From positions 7,244,001 to 7,308,000 of the forward strand of contig NZ_JAUSYQ010000002.1 of NCBI RefSeq assembly GCF_030816965.1: a stretch of DNA of 64,000 bases, written 5' to 3'. Made by a program: the position numbers and the translations under genes. Shown in pieces: positions 37,062 through 49,429 of this stretch. Below the pieces are notes generated by a model. The model saw only the letters and a list, made by a program, of their open reading frames with translations, made no database searches and had not been told where the DNA came from. Each line of letters starts with the position of its first letter. The first letter of the stretch is position 1. Source of the DNA: Streptomyces canus. GTDB taxonomy: Bacteria; Actinomycetota; Actinomycetes; Streptomycetales; Streptomycetaceae.

Positions 37062-37799
37062 TCACCGGTGCCGCATCCAGACGTTCGGCTCCTGATAGAG
37101 GCCGACGTCGGCGTCCCGGTCGACCCGCAGCACACTCAGCCCCTCCGGGATGACGTAGTCGCCGGACTCGGGGAGGGCGAGGCTCGTCCAGCCCTCCCAC
37201 TCGGCGACCGTGCCGGTCATCGTCTGTGAGACGGGGGCCGGCGCGAGAATCCGGGCGCCGAGCCGTTCGTGGGTCCGGATCCAGGGATCGAGGGCGGTGC
37301 CGTCCTCCCGTCGCCATCGCAGGAACGACTCGATGGGCGTCAGCGGATAGCGGGCCTTGGTCGTGGGCCGCACGGGCGCGATGACCCGCGCCAGCCCCGC
37401 ATCCTGTCCGGCCTCCCGCAAGGCGGTGAGCATCCGCCCGGCGAGCCCCTGCCCCGTCAGCGACGGGGTGACGATCGCCCCGCAGATCACCAGGGTGTCG
37501 GGTTCGATGCCCTGCTCATGACCCTCGACGGCCCACACCAGCGCGTCCGTGTACCCCGAGGGCAGCGCGTCGGCCCGGCCGTCCCACCGCAGCGGCACCC
37601 CCCATCCGGCGGCGACGGGAACCCCGTCCGCGTCCAGCAGCATCAGATCCAGCCCCGCGAAGAACTCCCGTACCCGGCCGATGTACTCCTTCACCAGCCG
37701 GTCGGCGGTGATGAACGAGGGGAAGCCCTCGCCGAACAACTCCGCGAGCTGCTCGTCGGGCCAGTTCCGGGCGTCGGATCGCACTGGGGTCGAGATCAT
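37062..37799 (-). CDS. GNAT-family N-acetyltransferase
   Basis: 245 residues, soluble. A GNAT core is suggested by ICGAIVTPSLTGQGLAGRML, in which the acetyl-CoA phosphate-binding loop QGLAGR is clear, followed by helix residues LREAGQDAGLARVIAPVRP. The C-terminal extension (from about residue 140) is long for the family. The start at 37799 faces a divergent GNAT gene at 37925. Substrate unknown. Confidence 0.75.
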   Translation of the reverse strand: MISTPVRSDARNWPDEQLAELFGEGFPSFITADRLVKEYIGRVREFFAGLDLMLLDADGVPVAAGWGVPLRWDGRADALPSGYTDALVWAVEGHEQGIEPDTLVICGAIVTPSLTGQGLAGRMLTALREAGQDAGLARVIAPVRPTTKARYPLTPIESFLRWRREDGTALDPWIRTHERLGARILAPAPVSQTMTGTVAEWEGWTSLALPESGDYVIPEGLSVLRVDRDADVGLYQEPNVWMRHR

Positions 37800-37924
37800 C
37801 CGACGTTCCTATCAGCGCGGGTCGGGCGTGTCAGCAACGAACGGCCCCCGAACCGGGGGCGGCACGGCTCAGCTTCCGCAGGTACAGTGCGGAGATCAGC
37901 AGACCCCAGTGTGAGGCCCCGCCC

Positions 37925-38773
37925 GTGTTGACCCAGACGACCTCCCGGGTCCTCGAACCGAGCGACCTGGACGCCGCGCTCGCCGTGCTCGACCGCGATC
38001 CGGTCGCGAACGCCTTCGTGACGTCGAGGGTGCAGGTCGCCGGCCTCGACCCGTGGCGGCTCGGCGGCGAGATGTGGGGCTGGTACGAGGACGGCATGCT
38101 CACGTCCCTCTGCTACGCCGGCGCCAACCTGGTCCCGATCTGCGCGACCCCCCGAGCCGTCCGCGCCTTCGCCGACCGCGCCCGGCGTTCCGGCCGCCGC
38201 TGCTCCTCCATCGTCGGCCCCGCCGAACCCACCGCCCAGCTCTGGCGCCTGCTGGAACCCAGCTGGGGCCCGGCGCGGGAGGTCCGCGCCCAGCAGCCCC
38301 TCATGGTCACCGACCGCATGCCCACCGACATCGCCCCGGATCCGTACGTCCGCCGCATCCGCAAGGACGAGATGGAAACGATCATGCCGGCGTGCGTGGC
38401 GATGTTCACGGAAGAGGTCGGCGTCTCCCCGCTGGCCGGCGACGGCGGCCTGCTCTACCAGGCCCGCGTCGCCGAACTGGTCGGTTCCGGCCGCTCCTTC
38501 GCCCGCCTCGACGAACACGGCAAGGTCGTCTTCAAGGCGGAGATCGGCGCCGCGACGGACCGGGCCTGCCAGATCCAGGGTGTGTGGGTGGCCCCCGAGT
38601 ACCGGGGCAGGGGAGTGGCGGCCCCGGGCATGGCGGCGGTACTGCGGTACGCCCTGGCGGACGTGGCACCGGTGGTGAGCCTGTACGTCAACGACTTCAA
38701 CACCCCGGCGAGGCGGGCCTACGCGAGGGTGGGCTTCCAGGAGATCGGCGCCTTCATGAGCATCCTCTTCTGA
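37925..38773 (+). CDS. GNAT-family N-acetyltransferase with extra N-terminal domain
   Basis: 282 residues from a GTG at 37925. The N-terminal half (ALAVLDRDPVANAFVTSRVQ and on to about residue 130) resembles the DUF4081 domain that precedes GNAT domains in actinomycetes. The C-terminal half has the acetyl-CoA loop VAPEYRGRGVAAPGMAAVL and NDFNTPARRAYARVGFQEIG. Substrate unknown. It is the first of two GNAT genes on this strand ahead of proS. Confidence 0.8.
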   Translation: MLTQTTSRVLEPSDLDAALAVLDRDPVANAFVTSRVQVAGLDPWRLGGEMWGWYEDGMLTSLCYAGANLVPICATPRAVRAFADRARRSGRRCSSIVGPAEPTAQLWRLLEPSWGPAREVRAQQPLMVTDRMPTDIAPDPYVRRIRKDEMETIMPACVAMFTEEVGVSPLAGDGGLLYQARVAELVGSGRSFARLDEHGKVVFKAEIGAATDRACQIQGVWVAPEYRGRGVAAPGMAAVLRYALADVAPVVSLYVNDFNTPARRAYARVGFQEIGAFMSILF

Positions 38774-38822
38774 GCCGACCCGCCCCCGGCACACACCTGA
38801 AACCCCCCTGTACGCTGCCCGC

Positions 38823-39353
38823 ATGGACCTCGTCATCGGCCCCCTGGACCTGTCCGCCCACGTGGACGAGGCCCTGGCAGTACAGGCCATCGCATTCGGC
38901 CTCGGCGTCGACGAGGTAGCGGTCCGCCGCCAGATCGTGCTCCGCCACATGACCTATCCCGGCGCGAGGGCCCTCGGCGCGACCGTCGGAGGGCACCTGG
39001 TCGGATTCGTGTACGGCATGCCCAACGACCGCACCCACTGGTGGTCCACCGTCGTGGAGCCCTACCTCCGCGCCCAGCACAACGACATCTGGCTCGACGA
39101 CTCGTTCGTGATCACCGAGCTCCATGTCCACCCCCACCACCAGAACCGCGGCATCGGCCGCACCCTGATCACCACCATCACCGACAGCGCCGCGGAGCCC
39201 CGCTCGATCCTCTCCGCGATCGACACCGACAGCCCGGCCCGCGGCCTGTACCACTCCCTCGGCTACCAGGACCTCGCCCGCCAGGTCCTCTTCCCGAGCG
39301 CCCCGAAGCCGTACGCCGTGATGGGCGCACCGCTGCCCCTGCGCCGCCGCTGA
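38823..39353 (+). CDS. GNAT-family N-acetyltransferase
   Basis: 176 residues with a standard GNAT core: VITELHVHPHHQNRGIGRTL contains the acetyl-CoA loop QNRGIGR, and DTDSPARGLYHSLGYQDL is the typical C-terminal motif. TACGCT ends 6 bases before the ATG and no ribosome site is visible, suggesting a leaderless transcript. It is followed 72 bp later by proS. Substrate unknown. Confidence 0.8.
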   Translation: MDLVIGPLDLSAHVDEALAVQAIAFGLGVDEVAVRRQIVLRHMTYPGARALGATVGGHLVGFVYGMPNDRTHWWSTVVEPYLRAQHNDIWLDDSFVITELHVHPHHQNRGIGRTLITTITDSAAEPRSILSAIDTDSPARGLYHSLGYQDLARQVLFPSAPKPYAVMGAPLPLRRR

Positions 39354-39425
39354 CGGATTTCCACCGGCCCAGCCCGCCCGGCTACCCTCCTGGCATCACC
39401 TAGACGCAGCAGGAGTACGAGAACC

Positions 39426-41129
39426 ATGGCGAACGCACCGGTCCAGCGCATGTCCCAGTTGATGGCGAAGACGCTGCGCGACGACCCGGCGGACGCCGAG
39501 GTCCTCAGCCACAAGCTGCTCGTCCGTGCCGGGTACGTCCGCCGGACCGCGGCCGGTATCTGGAGCTGGCTGCCGCTCGGCAAGAAGGTGCTGGCCAACG
39601 TCGAGCGGATCGTCCGCGAGGAGATGGACGCGATCGGCGCCCAGGAGGTGCTGCTCCCCGCCATCCTGCCGAGGGAGCCGTACGAGGCGACCGGACGCTG
39701 GGACGAATACGGCCCCGAACTGTTCCGGCTCCAGGACCGCAAGGGCGGCGACTACCTCCTCGGCCCGACCCACGAGGAGATCTTCACGCTGATCGTGAAG
39801 GACCAGGCGTCCTCCTACAAGGACCTGCCGGTCATCCTCTACCAGATCCAGCACAAGTACCGTGACGAGGCCCGCCCCCGGGCCGGCATCCTGCGCGGCC
39901 GCGAGTTCCTGATGAAGGACTCGTACTCCTTCGACACCGAGGACGAGGGCCTGGCCCGGTCCTACGCCCTGCACCGCCAGGCCTACCAGAAGGTCTTCGA
40001 GCGTCTGGGCCTCGACTACCGCATCTGCGCCGCCACCGCCGGCGCGATGGGCGGCTCCAAGTCGGAGGAGTTCCTCGCCCCCGCCGAGGCCGGCGAGGAC
40101 ACCTTCGCGGACTGCCCGAACTGCGATTTCGCGGCCAACACCGAGGCGATCACCTACGAGTTGAAGCCGGTGGACGCGGCCGGTGTCGCCGCCCTCGAGG
40201 AGATCCCCACCCCCGACACCCCGACCATCGAGACCCTCGCCGCCCACCTCGGCGTCGAGGCCTCCGACACCCTCAAGAACCTCCTCGTGAAGGTCGACGG
40301 TGAGATCGTGGCCGTCGGCGTCCCCGGCGACCGCGAGGTCGACATGGACAAGGTGGAGGCGCACTTCGCGCCCGCCGCCGTGGAGCTGGTGAGCGCCGAG
40401 GACTTCGTCGGCCGCCCCGACCTCGTCCGCGGCTACGTCGGTCCGCAGGGCCTGGGCGAGAAGGTGAAGTACATCGCCGACCCGCGGGTGGCCCCCGGCA
40501 CCGCCTGGATCACCGGCGCCAACAAGGAGCACACGCACGCGAAGAACGTCGTCGCGGGCCGTGACTTCGAGGTCGACGAGTACGTCGACGTCGTGGTCGT
40601 CCAGGAGGGCGACCCGTGCCCGAAGTGCGGCACCGGCCTCAAGCTGGACCGCGCCATCGAGATCGGCCACATCTTCCAGCTCGGCCGCAAGTACGCCGAC
40701 GCCCTCAAGCTCGACGTCCTCGGCCAGAACGGCAAGCCGGTCCGTGTGACCATGGGCTCCTACGGCATCGGCGTCTCCCGCGCGGTCGCCGCCCTCGCCG
40801 AGCAGACCGCCGACGACAAGGGCCTGTGCTGGCCCGCCGAGGTCGCCCCGGCCGACGTGCACGTCGTCGCCGCCGGCAAGGCCCTCCAGATCGAACTGGC
40901 CCTCGACGTCTCCGAGAAGCTGCGTGAGGCGGGCCTCAGGGTCCTCGTCGACGACCGCGCGGGTGTCTCCCCGGGTGTGAAGTTCACCGACTCCGAGCTC
41001 ATCGGCGTACCGAAGATCCTGGTCGCGGGCCGCCGCTCCGCCGAGGGCGTCCTGGAGCTCAAGGACCGCCGCAGCGGTGAGCGCGAGGAGCTGACGGTGG
41101 ACGAGGCGATCGCCCGCCTGACCGCTTGA
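39426..41129 (+). CDS. proS: Prolyl-tRNA synthetase
   Basis: 567 residues, the length of bacterial-type ProS with an editing insertion. Class-II motifs are visible: motif 1 region [20 protein letters not shown], motif 2 [20 protein letters not shown], motif 3 [20 protein letters not shown]. The insertion domain runs from about residue 225 to 410. The C-terminal anticodon-binding domain ends in [18 protein letters not shown] lies about 12 bases before the ATG. It charges tRNA-Pro. Confidence 0.97.
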   Translation: MANAPVQRMSQLMAKTLRDDPADAEVLSHKLLVRAGYVRRTAAGIWSWLPLGKKVLANVERIVREEMDAIGAQEVLLPAILPREPYEATGRWDEYGPELFRLQDRKGGDYLLGPTHEEIFTLIVKDQASSYKDLPVILYQIQHKYRDEARPRAGILRGREFLMKDSYSFDTEDEGLARSYALHRQAYQKVFERLGLDYRICAATAGAMGGSKSEEFLAPAEAGEDTFADCPNCDFAANTEAITYELKPVDAAGVAALEEIPTPDTPTIETLAAHLGVEASDTLKNLLVKVDGEIVAVGVPGDREVDMDKVEAHFAPAAVELVSAEDFVGRPDLVRGYVGPQGLGEKVKYIADPRVAPGTAWITGANKEHTHAKNVVAGRDFEVDEYVDVVVVQEGDPCPKCGTGLKLDRAIEIGHIFQLGRKYADALKLDVLGQNGKPVRVTMGSYGIGVSRAVAALAEQTADDKGLCWPAEVAPADVHVVAAGKALQIELALDVSEKLREAGLRVLVDDRAGVSPGVKFTDSELIGVPKILVAGRRSAEGVLELKDRRSGEREELTVDEAIARLTA

Positions 41130-41136
41130 GAGGGAA

Positions 41137-41174
41137 CGTACGGCGGCCGTCGCACCGGCGGCCGCCGCCGTACG
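41137..41174. terminator. Bidirectional terminator after proS
   Basis: CGTACGGCGGC pairs with GCCGCCGTACG (11 bp perfect) around a 16-base GC-rich loop that can fold further. It fills the gap between convergent proS and the kinase-like gene. Confidence 0.75.
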
Positions 41175-41177
41175 GCC

Positions 41178-42068
41178 TCAGAGCCACCCGGCGAACTCCA
41201 ACAGCAACTCGGCGTCCTTCGGCCGCCCCACCCGCAGCGCCCGGACCCCCGACTCCACGGCCCGGAACAACGTCCACCCCCGCAACCGCTCCTGATCCAC
41301 CTCCAGTGACTCCGCAAGCCGCTTGATCCGCCGGCGGGTCGTCGCCGCCCCCGACGGCGAGGCGATCAGGTCCTCCACCCGGTCCCGCACCAGCCGGGCG
41401 AGATCGAACGCGCACTCCCCGACGACAGGATCAGGCCCGACAGCCAGCCAGGGAGACCGCACACCGGACAGCACCTTGCTCTGCCGGAACGTCCCATGCA
41501 GCAACCGCTCCTCCGGCGGCGCGGCCAGCAACGACTCCCGCGCATCGAGAGCCGCGCTCACCAGTCCCGCCACCTCCGCGGAAGCACCCCGCATGAGCGA
41601 GGCCTGCCGCCCGGTCCGCTCGGCCACCGTCTCGAAGACATGGTCACCGGGCGGCTCCACCCACAGCCGCCGCAGCGCCCCGGCAGCCTCGAGCAGCGCT
41701 TTCGCCTCCGGCAGGGACCGCACGGACACATCCGGATGCAGCCGCTCGAGCAGCAGCACTCCCTCGGCGACAAAGGGCTCCAGCAGCTGTACGGCCCCCC
41801 GCCCGTCCCAGTGCGCGAGCGCCGCCCGCTCGCTCTCCGGCCGGGCTCGGGCCGGGGCCAGCTTGAGCACGGCCGGTGTCCCGTCAGCGCGCCGCACGAG
41901 CACCACGAGGCTGCTGCGTCCCCCGGGCACCTGAACCCGCTCCACGGTCAACTCGCGCAGCGCGACGGCCTGTTCGGCGGTCTCGGGCAGCCTCTCCACC
42001 CAGTCGTCACCGTCCGGCGCGCTCTCGCCGAGCGCCCGCACCAGCCGCTGCGGTGGTTCGAAAGCCAT
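41178..42068 (-). CDS. Aminoglycoside/hydroxyurea kinase-like protein with degenerate catalytic site
   Basis: 296 residues from the ATG at 42068, after GGAAGG; a longer frame to 42131 lacks such a site. The layout follows the streptomycin-6-phosphotransferase/hydroxyurea kinase family: a nucleotide-lobe Lys in AVLKLAPARA, then LLERLHPDVSVRSLPEAKAL and an Asp-rich C-lobe. But the catalytic loop that should read HGDLHxxN is HGTFRQSK (His191-Lys198), and the metal-binding DPKP is GPDP (Gly211). Both catalytic aspartates and the Asn are therefore missing. It is probably a pseudokinase with a binding or regulatory role, not a resistance enzyme. Convergent with proS. Confidence 0.72.
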   Translation of the reverse strand: MAFEPPQRLVRALGESAPDGDDWVERLPETAEQAVALRELTVERVQVPGGRSSLVVLVRRADGTPAVLKLAPARARPESERAALAHWDGRGAVQLLEPFVAEGVLLLERLHPDVSVRSLPEAKALLEAAGALRRLWVEPPGDHVFETVAERTGRQASLMRGASAEVAGLVSAALDARESLLAAPPEERLLHGTFRQSKVLSGVRSPWLAVGPDPVVGECAFDLARLVRDRVEDLIASPSGAATTRRRIKRLAESLEVDQERLRGWTLFRAVESGVRALRVGRPKDAELLLEFAGWL

Positions 42069-42096
42069 GCGCGAGTCGTTTCCTTCCTGTACCGCG

Positions 42097-42582
42097 TTAC
42101 GCCGTGGGAGCTGACGAAGAAACCGGGCCATAGGCCGAGGACGACACCGTGACCGCCCGCTCGGCGAGCCCAGGGAAGGCTACGCTCTCGCCGCGCCAGC
42201 GCACCGCCCGCACCGCGGCCTCCCGCAGCGCCTCGGCGGCCGTGCTCCGCCGCCCGCCCTCGGTTGCCCGCACCAGGTCGGAGTACACCCCGGCCACCCG
42301 CTCCTCCAGATCGGCGGCGAGCCGTATCGCCGCGGCCGAGTCCGGCACCGGGAAGGGCAGCGCGTACGCCGCGGCCGCGGCCACCGGCTTTCCGCCCATG
42401 TTCCGCACCTGGCGCACCAGCCCGTCCCGCCGGGCCCGGTGGGCGTCATAGGCGGCCTTCGCCTCCGCTCGCCGGCCCTGACCGATCCGGCCGCCGACGA
42501 CGCCGTAGCCGTACACGGCCGCGTGCTCGGCGGCCAGCGCCTTCTGGAAGGCCTCCAGCTCCTTGTCGTTGTCGTCGCTCAC
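42097..42582 (-). CDS. Ferritin-like domain protein (DUF4439 type)
   Basis: 161 residues from the GTG at 42582, after GGAGGGGA. All-helical; [20 protein letters not shown] carries the Glu and His pair expected of a ferritin-like four-helix bundle, and [16 protein letters not shown] supplies another His. The proteins are common in actinomycetes; metal binding has not been shown here. It overlaps the upstream lipoprotein gene by 4 bases (GTGA), so the two are translated together and may form one cell-envelope unit. Confidence 0.75.
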   Translation of the reverse strand: MSDDNDKELEAFQKALAAEHAAVYGYGVVGGRIGQGRRAEAKAAYDAHRARRDGLVRQVRNMGGKPVAAAAAYALPFPVPDSAAAIRLAADLEERVAGVYSDLVRATEGGRRSTAAEALREAAVRAVRWRGESVAFPGLAERAVTVSSSAYGPVSSSAPTA

Positions 42583-43100
42583 CGGGTCCCCTCCATCAGC
42601 AGATAGGCGTGCGCCGCACCGGCCGCCGCCACGGAGGCCAGCAGCCGGGCCAGCTCGCCCGGTACGTCCAGCAGCGCCTTGGCCCGCCGGTCCGCGAGCG
42701 CCCGTTCGGCGGCGGCGAGCTGGGCGAGGGCGTCCTTCTCGGTCGCGGGCACCGTGACCGACGGTGCGGGCGAGGCCTGCGACGCGGTGGGCGAGGACTT
42801 GGCGACCGTCTCCCCGAACGCCTCCACATGCCGCACGGCTTCCGCCCGCAACGGCCCCACCCGCTCCGCCAGCGCCGGATGGGCGGCGAGGACGGCGTCG
42901 TACCGCTCGACGATCCCCCGGCTGTCCCGAGCCGCACGCACGCGTGCCCGCTCGACGACGGACGGACTGCCGGCGGTGCCCTCCTCGGTGCTCCCGGTCC
43001 CGTCGGAGCAGCCGACCAGCAGGGCGCCCCCGGCGACCGAGGCGAGCAGGGATCTTCTGCGCGGCCACGAGGGGACGCGCGGCGGAGGGGGGTACGGCAC
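42579..43100 (-). CDS. Small lipoprotein of unknown function
   Basis: 173 residues from a GTG at 43100, preceded by GAGGA. A twin-arginine-like basic run ([15 protein letters not shown]) and the lipobox LLVGC (Cys close to residue 29) mark it as an exported lipoprotein. The mature part is helical and Ala-rich with no domain I recognise. It is coupled to the ferritin-like gene by a 4-base overlap and transcribed divergently from rimP, 175 bp away. Confidence 0.7.
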   Translation of the reverse strand: MPYPPPPRVPSWPRRRSLLASVAGGALLVGCSDGTGSTEEGTAGSPSVVERARVRAARDSRGIVERYDAVLAAHPALAERVGPLRAEAVRHVEAFGETVAKSSPTASQASPAPSVTVPATEKDALAQLAAAERALADRRAKALLDVPGELARLLASVAAAGAAHAYLLMEGTR

Positions 43101-43275
43101 GACAGACGTCCTCAGGAAGCTCGTACGAACACACGGGCGGGAGGTCACCCCGCTGGCGATCACGGTACCCGCGCATCCGAGGTCACCTGGACGGCAACAC
43201 CCCCTGCGACCGGATACCCTTTCACCAGACACGCGACCTACCCACAACAGCACACGCGGCCGAGGAGTCACCCGG

Positions 43276-43788
43276 ATGAGCACCACCCAGAGCGAGAGGC
43301 TGCGAGAGCTCCTGGAACCGCTCGTCACCTCCCAGGGCCTGGATCTCGAAGAGATCGCAGTGGACTCCGTAGGGCGAAAGCGAGTGCTGCGCGTCGTCGT
43401 CGACTCGGACACCGGTGCCGACCTGGACCAGATCGCCGATGTGAGCCGCGCGCTCTCGGCGAAGCTCGACGAGAGCGACGCGATGGGCGCGGGGGAGTAC
43501 ACCCTCGAGGTCGGCACCCCGGGCGCGGAGCGCCTCCTCAAGGAGCACCGTCACTACGTGCGCGCCGTGGGCCGGCTGGTGAAGTTCCAGCTGACCGAGG
43601 GCGGCGAGCTGGTCGCCAGGATCCTGAACGTCGACGACGAAGGCCTCGACGTCGAAGTGCCCGGCGTGAAGGGCCGCAAGGCCACCGCCCGCAGACTCGC
43701 CTTCTCCGAGTTCGACAAGGCACGCGTGCAGGTCGAGTTCAGCCGCAAGGACAGCAAGAACGAAAACGAGCAGGAAGAGGAGGCGTAG
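43276..43788 (+). CDS. rimP: Ribosome maturation factor RimP
   Basis: 170 residues from the ATG at 43276, after GAGGAG. N-terminal domain: [20 protein letters not shown], then [20 protein letters not shown] and [20 protein letters not shown], all typical of RimP, followed by the C-terminal SH3-like domain and a Glu-rich tail. It helps mature the 30S subunit. It is the first gene of the rimP-nusA-ylxR-infB operon, with nusA beginning 2 bp after its stop. Confidence 0.93.
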   Translation: MSTTQSERLRELLEPLVTSQGLDLEEIAVDSVGRKRVLRVVVDSDTGADLDQIADVSRALSAKLDESDAMGAGEYTLEVGTPGAERLLKEHRHYVRAVGRLVKFQLTEGGELVARILNVDDEGLDVEVPGVKGRKATARRLAFSEFDKARVQVEFSRKDSKNENEQEEEA

Positions 43789-43790
43789 CC

Positions 43791-44783
43791 GTGGACATCG
43801 ACATGAGTGCCCTGCGGGGCTTGGTACGGGAGAAGGAGATCTCCTTCGACCTGTTGGTCGAGGCGATCGAGTCGGCCCTCCTCATCGCCTACCACCGCAC
43901 CGAGGGAAGCCGCCGTCACGCGCGCGTGGAGCTCAACCGCGAGAGCGGCCATGTGACCGTGTGGGCGAAGGAGGACCCCGAGGACCTGGAGGAGGGTCAG
44001 GAGGCCCGCGAGTTCGACGACACCCCCTCCGGCTTCGGCCGTATCGCCGCCACCACCGCCAAGCAGGTCATCCTGCAGCGGCTGCGCGACGCCGAGGACG
44101 ACGCGACGCTCGGCGAGTACGCGGGGCGCGAGGGCGACATCGTCATGGGTGTGGTCCAGCAGGGCCGTGACCCGAAGAACGTGCTCGTCGACATCGGCAA
44201 GCTGGAGGCCATCCTGCCGGTGCAGGAGCAGGTCCCCGGTGAGACGTATCCGCACGGGATGCGGCTGCGGTCGTACGTCGTACGAGTGGCCAGGGGTGTG
44301 CGCGGTCCGTCCGTCACCCTCTCCCGCACGCACCCCAATCTGGTGAAGAAGCTCTTCGCCCTGGAGGTGCCGGAGATCGCCGACGGGTCCGTCGAGATCG
44401 CCGCGATCGCCCGCGAGGCCGGTCACCGCACCAAGATCGCCGTACGGTCCACCCGGTCGGGCCTGAACGCCAAGGGCGCCTGCATCGGTCCCATGGGCGG
44501 ACGTGTGCGCAATGTCATGGGTGAGCTGAACGGTGAGAAGATCGACATCGTCGACTGGTCGGACGACCCGGCCGAGATGGTCGCCAACGCGCTGTCGCCG
44601 GCCCGGGTGTCCAAGGTCGAGGTCGTGGACATGGCCGCCCGCTCCGCGCGGGTGACGGTCCCCGACTACCAACTCTCCCTCGCCATCGGCAAGGAGGGGC
44701 AGAACGCCCGGCTCGCGGCCCGGCTCACCGGCTGGCGGATCGACATCCGGCCGGACACCGAGCAGGCCGGCGAAGAGCGCTGA
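43791..44783 (+). CDS. nusA: Transcription termination/antitermination factor NusA
   Basis: 330 residues from the GTG at 43791, the short actinobacterial form without the C-terminal repeats. The polymerase-binding N-domain ([20 protein letters not shown]) is followed by the S1 domain ([20 protein letters not shown]) and two KH domains ([18 protein letters not shown] and [20 protein letters not shown]). It binds RNA polymerase and nascent RNA. Standard position between rimP and ylxR. Confidence 0.96.
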   Translation: MDIDMSALRGLVREKEISFDLLVEAIESALLIAYHRTEGSRRHARVELNRESGHVTVWAKEDPEDLEEGQEAREFDDTPSGFGRIAATTAKQVILQRLRDAEDDATLGEYAGREGDIVMGVVQQGRDPKNVLVDIGKLEAILPVQEQVPGETYPHGMRLRSYVVRVARGVRGPSVTLSRTHPNLVKKLFALEVPEIADGSVEIAAIAREAGHRTKIAVRSTRSGLNAKGACIGPMGGRVRNVMGELNGEKIDIVDWSDDPAEMVANALSPARVSKVEVVDMAARSARVTVPDYQLSLAIGKEGQNARLAARLTGWRIDIRPDTEQAGEER

Positions 44784-44907
44784 CGCATGGCGCCGGCGCA
44801 TTGGCGCTGGGGAATAGATCCAAGCCGTAGGTGGCTTAGATCACGACAACAACCGTTCGATCGCTGCCCCGAAGGGGTGAGGTCGGTACGGGGAGGTAGA
44901 CTTAAGA

Positions 44908-45189
44908 GTGTCTGGCCGGACGCCCGCCCGAGCACGCCCTGAACGCACCTGTGTGGGGTGCAGGCAGCGAGCGGCCAAGACCGATCTGCTGCGCATCGTG
45001 GCGATCGAGGACGCATGCGTCCCTGATCCTCGCGGTACGCTGCCCGGCCGGGGTGCGTACGTACACCCCGCCCTGGTCTGTCTCGACCAGGCGGTACGCC
45101 GCCGGGCGTTCACGAGGGCGTTGCGCGCCCCGGGAGCGCTCGACATAAAGGCGTTGCGCCAGTACGTCGAGCAGACAGACAGTTGCTGA
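44908..45189 (+). CDS. YlxR-family RNA-binding protein
   Basis: 93 residues from the GTG at 44908. The family signature [19 protein letters not shown] is intact, followed by [20 protein letters not shown]. YlxR proteins have a small nucleic-acid-binding fold and lie between nusA and infB in most Gram-positive bacteria, as here. A 124-bp gap precedes it. Confidence 0.9.
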   Translation: MSGRTPARARPERTCVGCRQRAAKTDLLRIVAIEDACVPDPRGTLPGRGAYVHPALVCLDQAVRRRAFTRALRAPGALDIKALRQYVEQTDSC

Positions 45190-45351
45190 GCAGGCAACAC
45201 CGTAAGAAGCGTCGCGCGGAACCCCCGTGCGGCCCTGGTACCCCGCGAGTTGGAAGTAGGTCGAGATTGCGATGAGCACTCGATGAGCACGCGATGAGTA
45301 CGCCCATGAAGTAGCGACGGTCCGGACGCACCCGGACCTAAAAGGAGCGAA

Positions 45352-48507
<3,156 letters not shown>

Positions 48508-48525
48508 TCGTCGTAGCACGCGATC

Positions 48526-48564
48526 GGGGCCGGTCGGCGGACGTAATATCCGTCGATCGGCCCC
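48526..48564 (+). terminator. Hairpin after infB
   Basis: GGGGCCGGTCGGCGG pairs with CCGTCGATCGGCCCC with two mismatches, around a 9-base AT-rich loop. It lies about 20 bp after the infB stop and may attenuate transcription into the downstream genes. Confidence 0.55.
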
Positions 48565-48646
48565 GGCCGTTGCGTGTACGGTTCCCCGTATTGGCGTCCA
48601 AGCGCGGCGCCCGTACCCCGAACCGGCGGGACATCCGGATACACAC

Positions 48647-48940
48647 ATGTATGTGGGGACTCTGTCCTTCGACCTGCTCCTCGGTGACGTCCACTCGCTG
48701 AAGGAGAAACGCTCTCTCGTCCGTCCGATCGTGGCCGAGCTCCAGCGCAAGTACGCGGTGAGCGCGGCGGAGACGGGCAATCAGAACCTCCACCGCAGGG
48801 CCGAGATCGGGCTCGCGGTGGTCTCCGGGGACACAGGACACCTCACCGACGTGCTGGACCGCTGCGAGCGGCTGGTCGCCGCGCGGCCCGAGGTGGAACT
48901 GCTCTCGGTTCGACGCAGGCTCCACAGCGACGAAGACTGA
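48647..48940 (+). CDS. DUF503 family protein (YlxP-like)
   Basis: 97 residues from the ATG at 48647. The family opening MYVGTLSFDLLLGDVHSLKE is clear, followed by KRSLVRPIVAELQRKYAVSA and AEIGLAVVSGDTGHL. Proteins of this family sit between infB and rbfA in many Gram-positive genomes and are linked by position to ribosome function; the biochemical role is not established. rbfA starts 36 bp later. Confidence 0.88.
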   Translation: MYVGTLSFDLLLGDVHSLKEKRSLVRPIVAELQRKYAVSAAETGNQNLHRRAEIGLAVVSGDTGHLTDVLDRCERLVAARPEVELLSVRRRLHSDED

Positions 48941-48976
48941 AGCAAGCAGCAAGACAGTTACTAAGGAGACGGACCA

Positions 48977-49429
48977 GTGGCCGACAACGCGCGCGCCAAG
49001 AGGCTGGCGGACCTCATCCGAGAGGTGGTGGCCCAGAAGCTGCTGCGCGGGATCAAGGACCCGCGGCTCGGCTCGAATGTCACCATCACGGACACCCGGG
49101 TCACGGGTGACCTGCGGGAGGCGACCGTCTTCTACACCGTGTACGGGGACGACGAGGAGCGGGCGGCCGCGGCCGCCGGACTGGAGAGCGCCAAGGGCGT
49201 GCTCCGGTCCGCCGTGGGGGCGGCGGCGGGTGTGAAGTTCACGCCGACGCTGACCTTCGTCGCGGACGCGCTGCCCGACACCGCCAAGACCATCGACGAC
49301 CTCCTCGACAAGGCCCGACAGTCCGACGAGAAGGTGCGCGAGGTGTCGGCGGGTGCCGCCTACGCCGGTGACGCGGACCCGTACCGGAAGCCGGGCGACG
49401 AGGACGAGACGGACGACGCCGCCGAATGA
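48977..49429 (+). CDS. rbfA: 30S ribosome-binding factor RbfA
   Basis: 150 residues beginning with GTG. Type-II KH-like fold with RAKRLADLIREVVAQKLLRG at the start and TITDTRVTGDLREATVFYTV in the middle, as in RbfA. A Glu/Asp-rich C-terminal tail extends beyond the family core. AAGGAG precedes the start. It assists late 30S maturation. Its stop overlaps the truB start (ATGA). Confidence 0.95.
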   Translation: MADNARAKRLADLIREVVAQKLLRGIKDPRLGSNVTITDTRVTGDLREATVFYTVYGDDEERAAAAAGLESAKGVLRSAVGAAAGVKFTPTLTFVADALPDTAKTIDDLLDKARQSDEKVREVSAGAAYAGDADPYRKPGDEDETDDAAE

